This document shows positions 11,016 to 22,034 of a stretch of 64,000 bases of DNA, piece after piece; position 1 is the stretch's first letter; every line of letters starts with the position of its first letter. Source of the DNA: Erodium maritimum (lineage: Eukaryota > Streptophyta > Magnoliopsida > Geraniales > Geraniaceae); the NCBI GenBank assembly GCA_963921825.1, contig OY997592.1, positions 59,540,336 through 59,604,335 of the forward strand, in the 5' to 3' direction. A model generated the notes under the pieces. That model was not told where the DNA came from. It ran no database searches and saw only the letters and a list, made by a program, of their open reading frames with translations. Made by a program: the position numbers and the translations under genes.

Positions 11016-12514
11016 TTACTGATGATCATGTTTGCTTAGAGTATATTGGGCCTCATCATTTCCTTTCATCTTTTGACGCTTGCTTTGAGGTTCGTCGTCA
11101 TCACGAAGTGGTTCATCATTTTCTTTACCAAGCCTATAAACCGGCCAACTCATCACGACAAAACTGTTTGCAATATCAACACCTTTCTTTTCTGGGATAT
11201 GGGAATTCATAAGGATATTGCAGTATCCTTGGGTGCTCCATTTCTTCCCGTTGGTATACTTCGCGATAAATGACATAATTTTGAAATTGAACCCCGTCAC
11301 CATCATCTCATGGCCTTCCAAAGTTGTTTTATGTTTTTTTTTATTATATATTTTTCCCGCTATCTTGTCTTATTTTCTCTTTCTATTTTATCTTGTATTC
11401 TTGGTTCTCTTCTTCTTTTATCTTTCTTTGTATTTTCTCTTCCTCCTTTATCTTGTCTTTTTTTTCTTCATCATCACTTTTAACATCCCTTTCTTCTTTT
11501 GTCTTGTCTTATTTGTTCTGTTTCTCCTTCATCTTTCCTTTCTTTCATCATTTATCTTGTCTTGTATTTTTTTTCTCCTCTATATTATTTTCTTTTTCTT
11601 CTTCATCACTTATAACATCCTCTTCTTTGTTTGTCTTATCTTTCTTATTCTCTTCCTCATGTGTTTTGTCTTATTTTTTCTCTTCTTCCTCTGTTTTTTC
11701 TTTCTCGTTCTTTTTTCTTTCAAGATATGGTAATATGTATGCATGGACATTGGTAAAAGATTCGAAAGAAGAATCAACAAAAAAGTCCTACTTTCAGGAT
11801 GTTGGAGGAGCTGTCATACTGTCTTAATCTCCGTATTAATCATATCAAATTGCTCGAGGATACAATCAGCCGCATCAAGATAGTTCAAAGAATCCCAAGA
11901 ATCCACATCCATAATTTTACTTTTCATTTTCGCTTGAACGGGTAAATGCGGTGTTGTCTTTCTCCATCTTCAGTTTTGTACCTAGGTGGATATTCTTTGT
12001 CAAACCGAGCACCAAACTTTTCAAGCCTACCCCACACAATCGGTACATAAAAGGAGTAACATAAATAGTAATCTTCTTCTTCTTCTGTCCACGTAATATT
12101 TCTATGTCTACGGGACAATAAAAGCCTTTGAAGGGTGTACCACTTTGGACTAGGCTCTTTAGTATTTTTCAGCATCTTCTTAACAAAATTGTGTCTCGCC
12201 TCCTCATCAGAGGCGGATCCAAGAATATAATTTAGGGTATGTCATCGACTATTACTAAATGTGATAGAAAAATAAATGCAAACTACACTCACATGCAAAC
12301 TACGTGCAAATTATGTGCATGATAGATCTTAAAACGACCACAACTTTTTCATACGAACTTCTATTTAGGCGCGTAAGATATCAAATTGAAGATAACTAAG
12401 AGCTCTACGATTATATATAACCTTTTAGGACAAAGTATTCCATGGAATACCCTATACCCCTCCAAATACGCCTTTGCTCCTCATCACAAGAAAGAAAATG
12501 TATTCCCCCCATGA
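11016..12514 (-). pseudogene. Unidentified minus-strand coding remnant with Lys/Glu-rich tract
   Basis: With the 269-base hAT-like element at 12208-12476 left out, the minus strand opens at an ATG near 12512 (MGGIHFLSCDEEARHNFVKK). It continues through SPKWYTLQRLLLSRRHRNIT, TEEEEDYYLCYSFYVPIVW and RLEKFGARFDKEYPPRYKT to a stop at 11924. After a frame change a further segment reads DVDSWDSLNYLDAADCILEQF. From 11740 to 11330 comes a purine-rich tract that would encode mostly Lys, Glu and Arg, then an open segment to 11016 (FIAKYTNGKKWSTQGYCNIL). I do not recognise the family. It could be the end of a transposon protein or a decayed host gene. Frameshifts in the Lys/Glu tract make an intact product unlikely. 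Confidence 0.35.
12208..12476. mobile_element. Small non-autonomous hAT-type element
   Basis: The 269-base unit starts CAGAGGCGGATC and ends with the complement of CAAAGGCGTATT, giving imperfect 12-bp inverted ends of the hAT type. A perfect 8-bp duplication, CTCCTCAT, flanks it at 12200-12207 and 12477-12484, as expected for hAT. It has no coding capacity. It lies inside the minus-strand remnant, whose frame continues across the empty site. Confidence 0.85.
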
Positions 12515-13159
12515 TATCCTAAAACGAAATGAGATTATCCTCCAATTTTTTTAAGGATCATTAAAGTTGAAAAACTCTTTCATGTCGGAAAATCTTTAGA
12601 TAGGCATGCAACATCGAACATACAGATCGAGCCCAACAGTATCAAGAGAAATGAGTCGCCTATCTTGACAAAACAGACATAATCCAAGGAGCTTAGCTAA
12701 ATACATGTTAGATTATGTTTCTGAGCAATAACTAGAAGCTCTTATTTTTAGCTCATCCTATATTCTCAAATTTGTATGTCAATAACTCTACATTAACTAT
12801 ATAAGAAACACTCTAGTGAACTGTAGAGTGGTACTACGTGCTGCGGGAAGGGTGGTATTGGGTTGGTTTTTATTGAGAAGAATCATCTGTTTGTTGCCTT
12901 TTTCACCAAAAAAACCCTAATGAACTTCATCATTCGGGTCAAATGTCTCTATCTTCTAAACTCCATTATAAACATGTTTATGTGCTCTCTCCTCTTTTGT
13001 GGTTAGTTTGTATGTACTGTTAGAACGACACATCAGTCAAAACGATGCGCATCAGGTCAAGGGTTATGGGCTTGGGTCTATCTACTTCCATAAATGGTTA
13101 ATGGCTTGGCCTTAGGTACGATGCTGATCAGTTAATTTACATTTTCATCTCTTTTATCT
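12485..13159. other. Non-coding spacer
   Basis: Apart from the first exon-like bases of the minus-strand remnant (to about 12514), no gene, repeat pair or RNA gene was recognised here. Confidence 0.4.
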
Positions 13160-13590
13160 CATGAATGCAGAGCCTAATCATTATTGGGGCCTAAAGCAAA
13201 AATTTGATCGATGCCTTTTTTCCTTATGAAAGAATATAATAGAAAAATAAGTAAAATTGTTCATATAGAAATATTATTCTAGATTATATTTAAAAAATGA
13301 GCTTCAACATCTACTTATAACACTCAAAATCCAAAATGGATGGTAGAGATTAATTTCTAACAAGAGAACTTCCATAAATAAGATTTACCGTCTAGAATTC
13401 TATACAAGAATTCAAAAGTTTAAGAATTCACATTTATCTATAAATAAGATACATTTATGCCAAGTTTGAATATGATAGGTTCAAGATAATTCTACATAGT
13501 TACACCAAATTATGTTAACTTATATGTGACGTCTTCTATGGCTCACTTTATCACCAAGTTCTAGAAACTTCCACACTTAAAATCTTTTCT

Positions 13591-16374
13591 TGTCACGCCC
13601 CAAATACGGTTTTGACCGGACTCGAGACGTGAACTAACACAATAATAATTTTAAATGAAAGTAAAGCCAAAACAAGTCTCAAATAATAGTTTTAAAACTC
13701 TTAACAACGCCACGAGTCAACAGCTCGGTAAAAACGACCAGTAAAAGAGTTTAATAACAGAAAACAATACGTCTCTAGATAAACTAGTCTAGGACCCTCG
13801 CTAGCTCCCGAGCCTCGAGTATCCAGCTAGTACAAATCCCGCTCAGGACCTGAAAAACAACAAGGTAAGGGGTGAAAAACAACAAGGTAAGGGGTGAGCT
13901 TTCGCTCAGTAGGAAAAGTAGTTAATGTCATAAGCAAATGCTCACCACCACGGGTAATCGTCCAATTAGGGCATACTAGTACAGCACACAACTAATTCCC
14001 AACACGGAACTCGTAACCACAATCCTCCAACACAAGACTAAAACCACACTCACAAACATACTCAAACGACCAAGCACAAACTGCAACCACGTCACTTAAC
14101 AGATCATCAACATAACGTAAACAGTTCAATCACACACACGTCCCGTACCACAGTCCCCTACTCCGCCGGCTGTCCAAAGCCCGACTCTATCATATCACAC
14201 CGGAACACACAACATCGGCCTAGATATCTTCCCGGAAAAATACGTCGGGGAACAATCACAATACGTCGTACCGGATCACACAGCATCGGCCTAGACGTCT
14301 TCCCGGAACTCCATCGGGGCACGACTCCTAGAGTCAAACACGACACCGAGTGTCAACACAAACCGTCAGCCTAGATATCCTACATCGGCATACCCCTCGA
14401 TGTAGGTATCGTACCGGAACCACTACCCGGGGGACCGCGCATACGTGGGACCACACCGTCGGCCTAGGTACTACCCTACACCGGCGTACCCCCTCAGTCG
14501 TACGTACCATACCGGAATACAACACCTCTTGGAACACACAACAAGAAAATATCACGCATCAAATGCCATAGTTCAACCACGGCTTACCAAGCCCAACAAT
14601 ATTACTACAATACGCCACGTCGGTCTATCAATCACCCGACCATCACACGTGCAATGATTCACATCATACTAAACATGGCACACTTGCCCAAAGATAATCA
14701 CAACATACTACACCCGAGTAATATCACAACATGCTTCTTAACCTATTAACGCCTAAAACACACATCATGCATCTCAATCAAGAACAAGACATTTCAAATA
14801 ACACACAACCTAAGGGCTTGCCAAGGCCCACATGCATTTCTACCAGCACAACAATCCCAAACTTATGGCTCGACATGGCATGTAAGCTATTCCTCAGTAC
14901 ACTCGTTCCTCACCTCCTAATCATGCAATTCTAACGGTTTAAATTAAGTAAAACAACCTATAGGCATACTAGTAACTTTCCACAATCGAACCGGTATCCG
15001 CTACGATCCCTACCTTAAGAAGAATCAACAGCTACGTCTCCTAGCTGCTGACGTCCTGCCTCGCTTCCTACTCCACTTCACGATGTCCTCGTGTTTCCTC
15101 CTCCGTCGATCTCGGTCTGAAGCCTTGGGTCACAAAACAATTCTCGAATTAAAACAACTTCCAAATTGCACTAAAGAGAAAAAACACCAACAAAAAGCCT
15201 GAGGGTCCACACATGGGCCAAAAGGGAAGTCGCCCGGAATGTGACCCATCACATGCCACTCAGAGGGCCGGAATGTGACCCATTCCATGCCACTCAGAGG
15301 GCCGGAATGTGACCCATACCATGCCACTCAGAGGGCCGGAATGTGACCCATCCCATGCCAGTCAAAGGGCCGGAATGTGGCTCGTTCCGTGCCACTTAGA
15401 GGGCTGGAATATGGCTCGTTCCGTGCCACTTAGAGGGCCGGACTGTGGCCCGTTCCGTGCCACGTTCCGTATCAGATCAAAACAGATCCTCCTTATTCTT
15501 CCCCAACTTCGTTTTCTGCGAAAAACCTCTCAAAACCTCCATTGATGAACTCCTCAAGCTTCAAACCAGAACCCAAACCTCCAATCCTTCAATACCCTCA
15601 ATGGGTCTCATCAAAACTACTCAAAACCACAACAAAACTAACATCTAAACTCCTTTTCCACTCCAAAAACATCATCCACCACTAAAGCTTCAACTCCCAA
15701 CCATTGTTCTTCATTCTCTTCCAAAACCCATTGACCAAAGCTACCCAAAACGACAAAGGAAGATGGATTTACCTTGGAAGTGGAGTGTAGAAGAAGAATC
15801 CAATGATTTTGGTGAGGTTTGAGTAGAATCAAGCTCCAAAATCTTCCGTTTCTCTCCTTTCTTCCTCCTCAAGTCTCTAGAACTCTTCTCTTCCTTCTCT
15901 CTCTCTACAAAATATGAAAAGAGGCACAAATGAGCTGAATTGCTCTAGGGATTTGTGCCTTTAACCTAGGGTGGAAATTCCTAAACTACCCCTCCTTGCT
16001 CTCACCTCTTTAAGGCATACCAAGAGGGTAAATGGGTCAAAAGCAACAAATTCTTCCCTTCCAAGCAAGCATGGACACATGTCCAAGTGGGGACCACTCC
16101 TAGTTCAAATAATTCCAGCACCAAGGATTTATCGAATTTTGTTATTAATCAGACTGCGGTTGACCGAAAAAGACTTCGAGTTGACTTTACCCAATATTAC
16201 AGTCAACGGAAAGGAAACGGCCCAACTAAGCTAACCGTGACAACGGCTAAGATTTTTGGGCCCCGGAAAGGTCCCGAATGACTTCCGGAGTCATCGGTTG
16301 ACTTTTCCAGCAAAAAGTCAACTTTTGCCGAAAACCTCTGGTTCGCCCGGGATCGACCGGGGGCGGTTCTTACA
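13591..16374 (-). mobile_element. Solo LTR B
   Basis: The plus strand starts TGTCACGCCCC and ends GGTTCTTACA, so the LTR runs on minus from TGTAAGAACC to GGGGCGTGACA. The flanks are TTTCT (13586-13590) and TTTAT (16375-16379), a 5-bp duplication with one mismatch. Length is 2784 bases, with no internal retrotransposon domain. It shares with copy D the terminal GACCGGACTCGAGACGTGAAC block and the CGTCGGCCTAGGTACTACCC block near 14460. It is nested in the hAT-like element. Confidence 0.78.
15236..15470. repeat. 34-bp tandem repeat, about seven units, in LTR B
   Basis: GGAATGTGACCCATNCCATG recurs at 15236, 15270, 15304 and 15338, an exact 34-base period. Diverged units (GGCTCGTTCCGTGCC) follow to about 15470. 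The array is private to this LTR copy in the window. Confidence 0.9.
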
Positions 16375-16379
16375 TTTAT

Positions 16380-18063
16380 AAACACTAAATATAAGTTCTA
16401 ATTAGGATCAATAAAATACAAACGAAAATAAGAAAAGTCATAACCGACACTAACGACGCAAGCTAATAGATAACTGAGAATTTTCAAGAACCAACGACAT
16501 TCTGTATTGAAACTCATCGGTTAACCGATAACAACAAGATAGACCAAGTCCAACACATTCTCTAGATTATCTTAGGATATATGTCCAAGTTCATTTAACT
16601 GTTATTGCTGTCTAAATGTTAAAAAAATTTTATAAAAAACTCAAGACTAAGAAATCAGAAACAAATATTCATTCATGTTCGTGACCTTTAGTCTTTCCTC
16701 TCCGTTGAGGATCTCCATCTCATATTAGTGAATCATTTCCCAGGAGTTTGGACAATACAACTATATGTGATAGGTATATAAATCCAATTTTATTTATTGT
16801 CTTGTTTAATCATGAAATGAAACTTTTGCAATACCTCTTCTTATTGCAATATTTTTGGAATAGTTTCTCATTCTTTTTACTTGTATTTTGGTCAAATTAC
16901 TCTTGGTTTCTTACAATAATTTTATAGTTTATAATGTATATTAGTACTTCTAAATTTCAATATTTTCGAACTCAATGAGACTTATGCTTCTAGTCCATGA
17001 ACCTCATGGATTATTGTTCGATAAATGATCTTATTTTTTCACTAAACATTTTAGTACAAATCCAAGACATTCTAGCACCAGATGTTAATACATGTCATGT
17101 TTCCCTTCCAATAAGACAATATTAATATTATTTAAGATTCGTCTTTAGATGCATAGTTTCATTATTTGAATGTCTAATAAATTGGTTTACAAAATATTAA
17201 TAGAAATAGGGAATATCAAATCAACACTTATTGGATTTCTCACATGTTTGCATCATATTTTTTTACTGCTGTGATCAAACATCTATATCCAATATCACAT
17301 TTTGTTTTCAATATTGACGACTTACTTTTTTCCAAACTATGTTGGTTTGAGCACATCCGTAATGAAGTTAATAAATTGATTATCATTCCTTTAAAAATAC
17401 TAGTGTATTTATATATAAATATCTACACTTCTTTTCTTTGGTTTGGTCCATTGTTTTTTTATCCATGTTTTTAATTCACTGATGACTGATAAACTGAACT
17501 TGCATGTTTTGTTTTGTTAAAAAATAGTTTTTCATTGTGGAATAAAGATCTATAGAGTTATTAATTAGAATGTTCAACCATCAAGAAAATATTGTCTTCC
17601 ATTTGGATAAAACTGTTTTATTTGAAAAATAAATTTGAATCGAGATCAAAATTGGGTCCAACTTGTATTAAAATTTATTTCAAAATTAAAAGTGTAATAT
17701 TTTCGCTTGATTAGGTTTCATCAAATAGTAACGGATCTTTAATTTTACAGGGCATTTTTTCATCTGATGTCGTAAATGGTTTCTTATTTAATTTTATGGG
17801 GCCTTTTCCGATCTGAGGTCTCAAGCGGTTGTTTAAATCGCTTAAAGCTTGAGCCGACTTTGCGTGAATGAATAAATTGGAATTGGAATTGTATATTTAT
17901 AATCTCCCCGAAAACATGGATATGTCATTTTTCTAATTATGATCGAGATCATTTTTCTTCGTGTTTGTGTTTGTTTTTGTATTTGTATGCATACAATATA
18001 TTTTAGTTATTTCAATTGTTTGGTTTATTTGATTAAGTTACTACCCCTAATGTTTAAAAATTA
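16380..18063. other. AT-rich interior of hAT-like element and short spacer
   Basis: No supported gene. The 76-residue open frame at 17244-17474 is hydrophobic and matches no family I know. From 17863 to 18063 lies spacer with a GGAATTGGAATTG simple repeat. Confidence 0.4.
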
Positions 18064-18068
18064 GGTTT

Positions 18069-21000
18069 TGTCACGCCCCAATTTCAGCAAACCGAACTCG
18101 GGACGCGAACGTTTAAAATAAAGAACACTTGAAACCTTTTCCATTAAAACACTTTAAAAATACCAGTTTAGTGCAACAAAATAAAATTTACATCTTAAAC
18201 ATAAGTCCCAACAATTGGACAAAACGAGGTACACGTCACTAGACTCAAAAACTCCCAGAACCCACTTCAAGCTCTTCAAGCTTCAGAAGCTCACCTACCA
18301 GCCTGCGAACGGTACCTGTAGGAAAAGCAGCTAGGGGTGAGCGTTCGCTCACCACCACAGATAACAGACTGACTATGGCATACTTCGCAGAAAAGCCGGT
18401 GACACCAACAACGACTCAAAGACACACACACGACCAAAACTTTAAACTTTCCCTCACCCGACTCAACACTCGGACACGTTATGTAGACTCCACACTACGA
18501 TTGACGACCTCCTCCAAGACACGACTGACAACCACACAATACCAAACAAGATCACAAAGGATCGCAAACCAGCTGCTCAGTAACCAATCTCTGTATCTCT
18601 CGCCCTTTACCGATCACAGACGTGGTCAGGCGGTCGACCTGTCGCGCAACTTCTCCCGATCCCAGTCGGAAGGCTAACCCACAACCTCTCCGCTTCACCC
18701 GATCCCATTCGGGTGGTTAGCCACACCCGCGCATCCTTCCCCCGATCCCAGTCGGGGAGCTAGCCCACAACCCCTCCGCTTCTCCCGATCCCAGTCGGGA
18801 GGCTAGCTACACCACACAACCTCCACCAGTATCAAGTAACCAATCACAATCACAAACAAGTTCAAACAGACAGTAACGACACCGGTGACAACTCCACAGG
18901 CACTCAAGGCCAACAAGACACCAACAATCAAACACAAGTTCAAAAACCCTACGGGCCCTCATGGCCAACCAAGACACCAACGGTAAAGTACGGGTTCACA
19001 ACCCCACAGGCACTCACGGCCACCCAAAACACCGAAACGACAACACGGGCTCTCATGGCCACCCAAGACTCAGCAATAAATAACACGGCTCTCAAGGCCA
19101 CCCAAACTTGACAATAAATAACACGGCTCTCAAGGCCACCCAACTCAACAATAATTAACACGGGCTCTCAAGGCCACCCAACTTAACAACAATAAATAAC
19201 ACGGGCTCTCAAGGCCACCCAGCTCAACAACAAATAACGCACAACAACCTCCGGCATAATCGATGCCTCCAACAGTCCTAAGATCACTAGTTTCACAGAC
19301 AACCTCTGGGCATGGTCATATGCCTCTAGTAAATCAATTATCGCTAAGTTCTCTGTTCCTATGACACTACTAAGTGTCACATGCATTTCCAGTATTTGCT
19401 ACGTTCCCGTATCATGCATTTCTAATATTCGATAACCTAAATAACCCACGACACCCCGGTGTCACATGCAATTCTACAGTTAACTTTCCCTAGTCAGGGC
19501 CGAGATCCGGCTACTTTTCCCTACCTCAACCGAAGAACACCCGCTACGTTTCCTAGCTGCTGACGTTCTGGCTCGTTACCTCCGGGCTCCACTTCGATCG
19601 AAGCCGGACGCTAAAGAAAACACGAAAGCCATAAATTAGAGGCGGTTCCCAGGTTAATTCAAAGGTCATGATTAGTCTAGTTTAAAATCGACAATTGTCC
19701 TTTAACTGGAGCGGGATAAAAGTGGGATTACGACGGGTCGGGTTCGAGCACCCACGCACCGAACTCAGGATTGATCCAAAACCCAGTTAAAACCATTTTT
19801 AACTTAAAACCGTCCTTGAAACTGCCTTGCTTTATCTAAGTCCGACTTTGATTTTAAAACGAAACGATTTCCTTCTGCTCGTTTCCAAACTCGAGATTTT
19901 GGTCCAAAACCCTTCTAAAGCCGATCTGATTTCGTTTCCCTTCTCGATTTAACTTAACTCAAGTTTAATCTTAACAACCGACTTTCGTTTTAAAACCCGT
20001 TTAACTTAACCCGATCTAGTTTTATCTATTTTCTTAAGAACTCAAAACTGATTTTCCCTTTCCCCTTTTACAATTGTTTTTCGTTTCAAATAAAATTCCT
20101 CTTTAATTTAAACTCTGATTTGTTCCCGTTTTTAAACAATTTCATTTCTCAGTTAACGGATCTGAGTCGTTTTTTATCACTTTCCCTTTTTAACCGATAT
20201 TTCTTTTCATTAGATTTACTTCAACCAAAACTGTGCCCAAGTTGTCCAGATCCAGTTGAGACACAGGGTAAAACCGATCAGATTCCAGGAAAAAACGGGA
20301 CAGAATATAAAGCGGGAAGACGTTTAAGGACAAGAAATCGGCCACCGGCGAAGTCATTGCCGGCGACCAAACGGTCACGGTGGTAGGGCTCACCGTATAA
20401 AAGACGACGGTGGCGGACGGGTTGAGCACGACGGAGGTTCGCCTCGGATCCGGACGGCACGGTCCCGTCCCGGATCTGATGAGCTCGCAGGCGACGACGG
20501 GAGCTCGGATCTGGTGAAGATCGACTCCATCGCCGGCAAATCAGAAACGCTCGCGGGAGGGACGGCGAGCTCGGTATGGAGACGAGGGAGAGCTGGCTCG
20601 GGATCTGAGAGGGAGGTGAAAAGGGGGGTCGACGGCGGTGGCTACGGGTGTGGGAGCGGTGGTGGTTCGGCTTGGTTCTCTGGTGGCGGGACGGCGACGG
20701 GAACTGTGGAGAGGGAGCTGGTCGTTGAGGGGCGAGGTCGGGACGACGGCGGCTCGGTGAGGAGGGCGGTGGTTGGACGGAGAAGGAGGAGGGGCTCGGT
20801 GGTTGGACGGAGACGGAGGAGGGGCGGCCAACATCGGCGCCGGCGAGGGAAGGGAGGTGGCGGCTGCCACGAGAAGACGAAGACGAGAGAGCAAGGGAGG
20901 GAGGGAGTCGGCTGCGCGTGAGAGAGAGGCTGAAATGAGGGTTAAAACCCTAAAATCGAGTTTATAAAGCACATGCTGGCCTAAACGGGCCTCAGATCGA

Positions 21001-21279
21001 AATTGGGTCGCTCGGCCCAAACGAAGGGCTGAGTTTGGGGCGGGCCTGGCTCGGTCCGGGTCGTCTGGCCGGGTCTGGTCCGTCCGATCCAGCTTAAACC
21101 ATTTTTTTTTGCTTTCTTTTTCTTGTTTATTTATTATTATTATTATTATTTTAAACGAAATAAGAATTAAACCGAAATTCAACCACGTCGTTACCAACGA
21201 CCGACCCTATTTTCAACCTCGTCGCCCCGAACGACTTAAATTTAATTAAATTAACCTTTTTACAGACGCGGTCTTCACA
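18069..21279 (-). mobile_element. Solo LTR C
   Basis: The plus strand starts TGTCACGCCCCAATTTCAGC and ends GGTCTTCACA. A perfect 5-bp duplication, GGTTT, lies at 18064-18068 and 21280-21284. At 3211 bases it is the longest of the four related LTRs and matches copy A closely in its first 1.5 kb. The GC-rich stretch at 20.4-20.95 kb, with long Ser/Pro/Arg-rich open frames on both strands, is LTR sequence and not a gene. No primer-binding site, polypurine tract or pol domain was found. Confidence 0.85.
18640..19235. repeat. Two tandem arrays inside LTR C
   Basis: From about 18640 to 18805, units centred on CTCCCGATCCCAGTCGGGAG repeat. From about 18899 to 19235, units centred on GGGCTCTCAAGGCCACCC repeat about every 38-40 bases. 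The second array is the reverse complement of the array at 7900-8240 in LTR A, so it predates the split of these two copies. Confidence 0.75.
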
Positions 21280-21284
21280 GGTTT

Positions 21285-22034
21285 GAATTTAATTATCGGA
21301 CTAATCAAAATATTGTTATATTAGTTTAAAATTATTATTTATACGTATTATATATAATGGTGCATGGGGTTATCTACTAAAACTAAAAAAATCTTTTTTT
21401 ACAAACACCTTACTTTATTGATTAATTAAGGTCAAAAGATACCATGCCTGAGAAAATATTCGAAATATATAAAACAGATCACAACCTTAAGGCTCATGCA
21501 AGAACATTTCTAGCAATAAAATGAGCAGTTCTATTTGCTTCCCTTTTGATGAACTTTAGCTTAACTCCCGGTAAACTCTGAAGCAAAAAAATCTGCAATC
21601 ATTAACAAGACACCAACAGGAGACAACATAATACACTTACCGTAAACCACCAATGCCATTCTCTAATAGTCCGTCTATATGATTCCTGAAAACTATTTGT
21701 TTCCATTAGCCCACTTTAGCGTCTCCTTTAAGCATAGGTGTTCAACCAACTCCGGGTTTGAAAATTGGGCCAACAGAAATCTTTCAACTCCTTGATTTCC
21801 CCTTCGTCGTTTCTATAAATAAAACCTCCTCCATTCAGTTTAAAATGGCGCTTTTTAATTAAGGAATTTTTTGGTCAGGCTACCAAATAAATTATTTGGG
21901 GGAGGATGGAGGGTTGGGAATTGATGGTGGTTGGGTTTATTTTCGATGATAATAGTCCGGTGGTTGTGGTCGTTTCTAGTGAAGCTTAGGGTACTGGAAT
22001 GAAATGGATATGGAGGATTGAAAATCAATGACAT
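21285..22034 (-). pseudogene. LINE RNase H tail remnant
   Basis: The minus strand from about 21600 to 21500 reads LPGVKLKFIKREANRTAHFI followed by ARNVLA and a stop, the closing RVT_3 RNase H motif of plant LINEs. A 3' UTR follows with AATAAA (complement at 21414-21419) and an A tail (T run near 21394-21400). More upstream coding may extend toward 22034, where solo LTR D was inserted. Bases 21285-21360 are AT-rich spacer. Confidence 0.7.

Larger units (their letters stand above)
13168..17862. mobile_element. hAT-like non-autonomous element interrupted by solo LTR B
   Basis: The left end CAGAGCCTAATC and the complement of the right end, CAAAGTCGGCTC, both approximate the common hAT terminus CAGAGCCGGCTC (9/12 and 10/12 by eye). 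They are flanked by CATGAATG (13160-13167) and CGTGAATG (17863-17870), an 8-bp duplication with one mismatch. Subtracting LTR B (13591-16374) and its 5-base duplication leaves about 1.9 kb of AT-rich DNA with no transposase motif. The call depends on ends and duplication only; old age would explain the mismatches. Confidence 0.6.

Noticed and set aside
11218..11827. Phe/Leu-rich hydrophobic frames resembling a membrane protein
   Set aside because: They are the antisense view of a purine-rich Lys/Glu tract on minus; two frames overlap with equal openness, as low-complexity DNA does.
15309..15545. Repetitive + frame in LTR B that could look like a tandem-repeat protein
   Set aside because: The period is 34 bases, so the frame changes with every unit; real repeat proteins keep multiples of three.
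20514..21197. Gly/Arg-rich + frame and Ser/Pro-rich - frame of 135 and 218 residues
   Set aside because: Both lie inside solo LTR C on GC-rich sequence with biased composition and match no domain.
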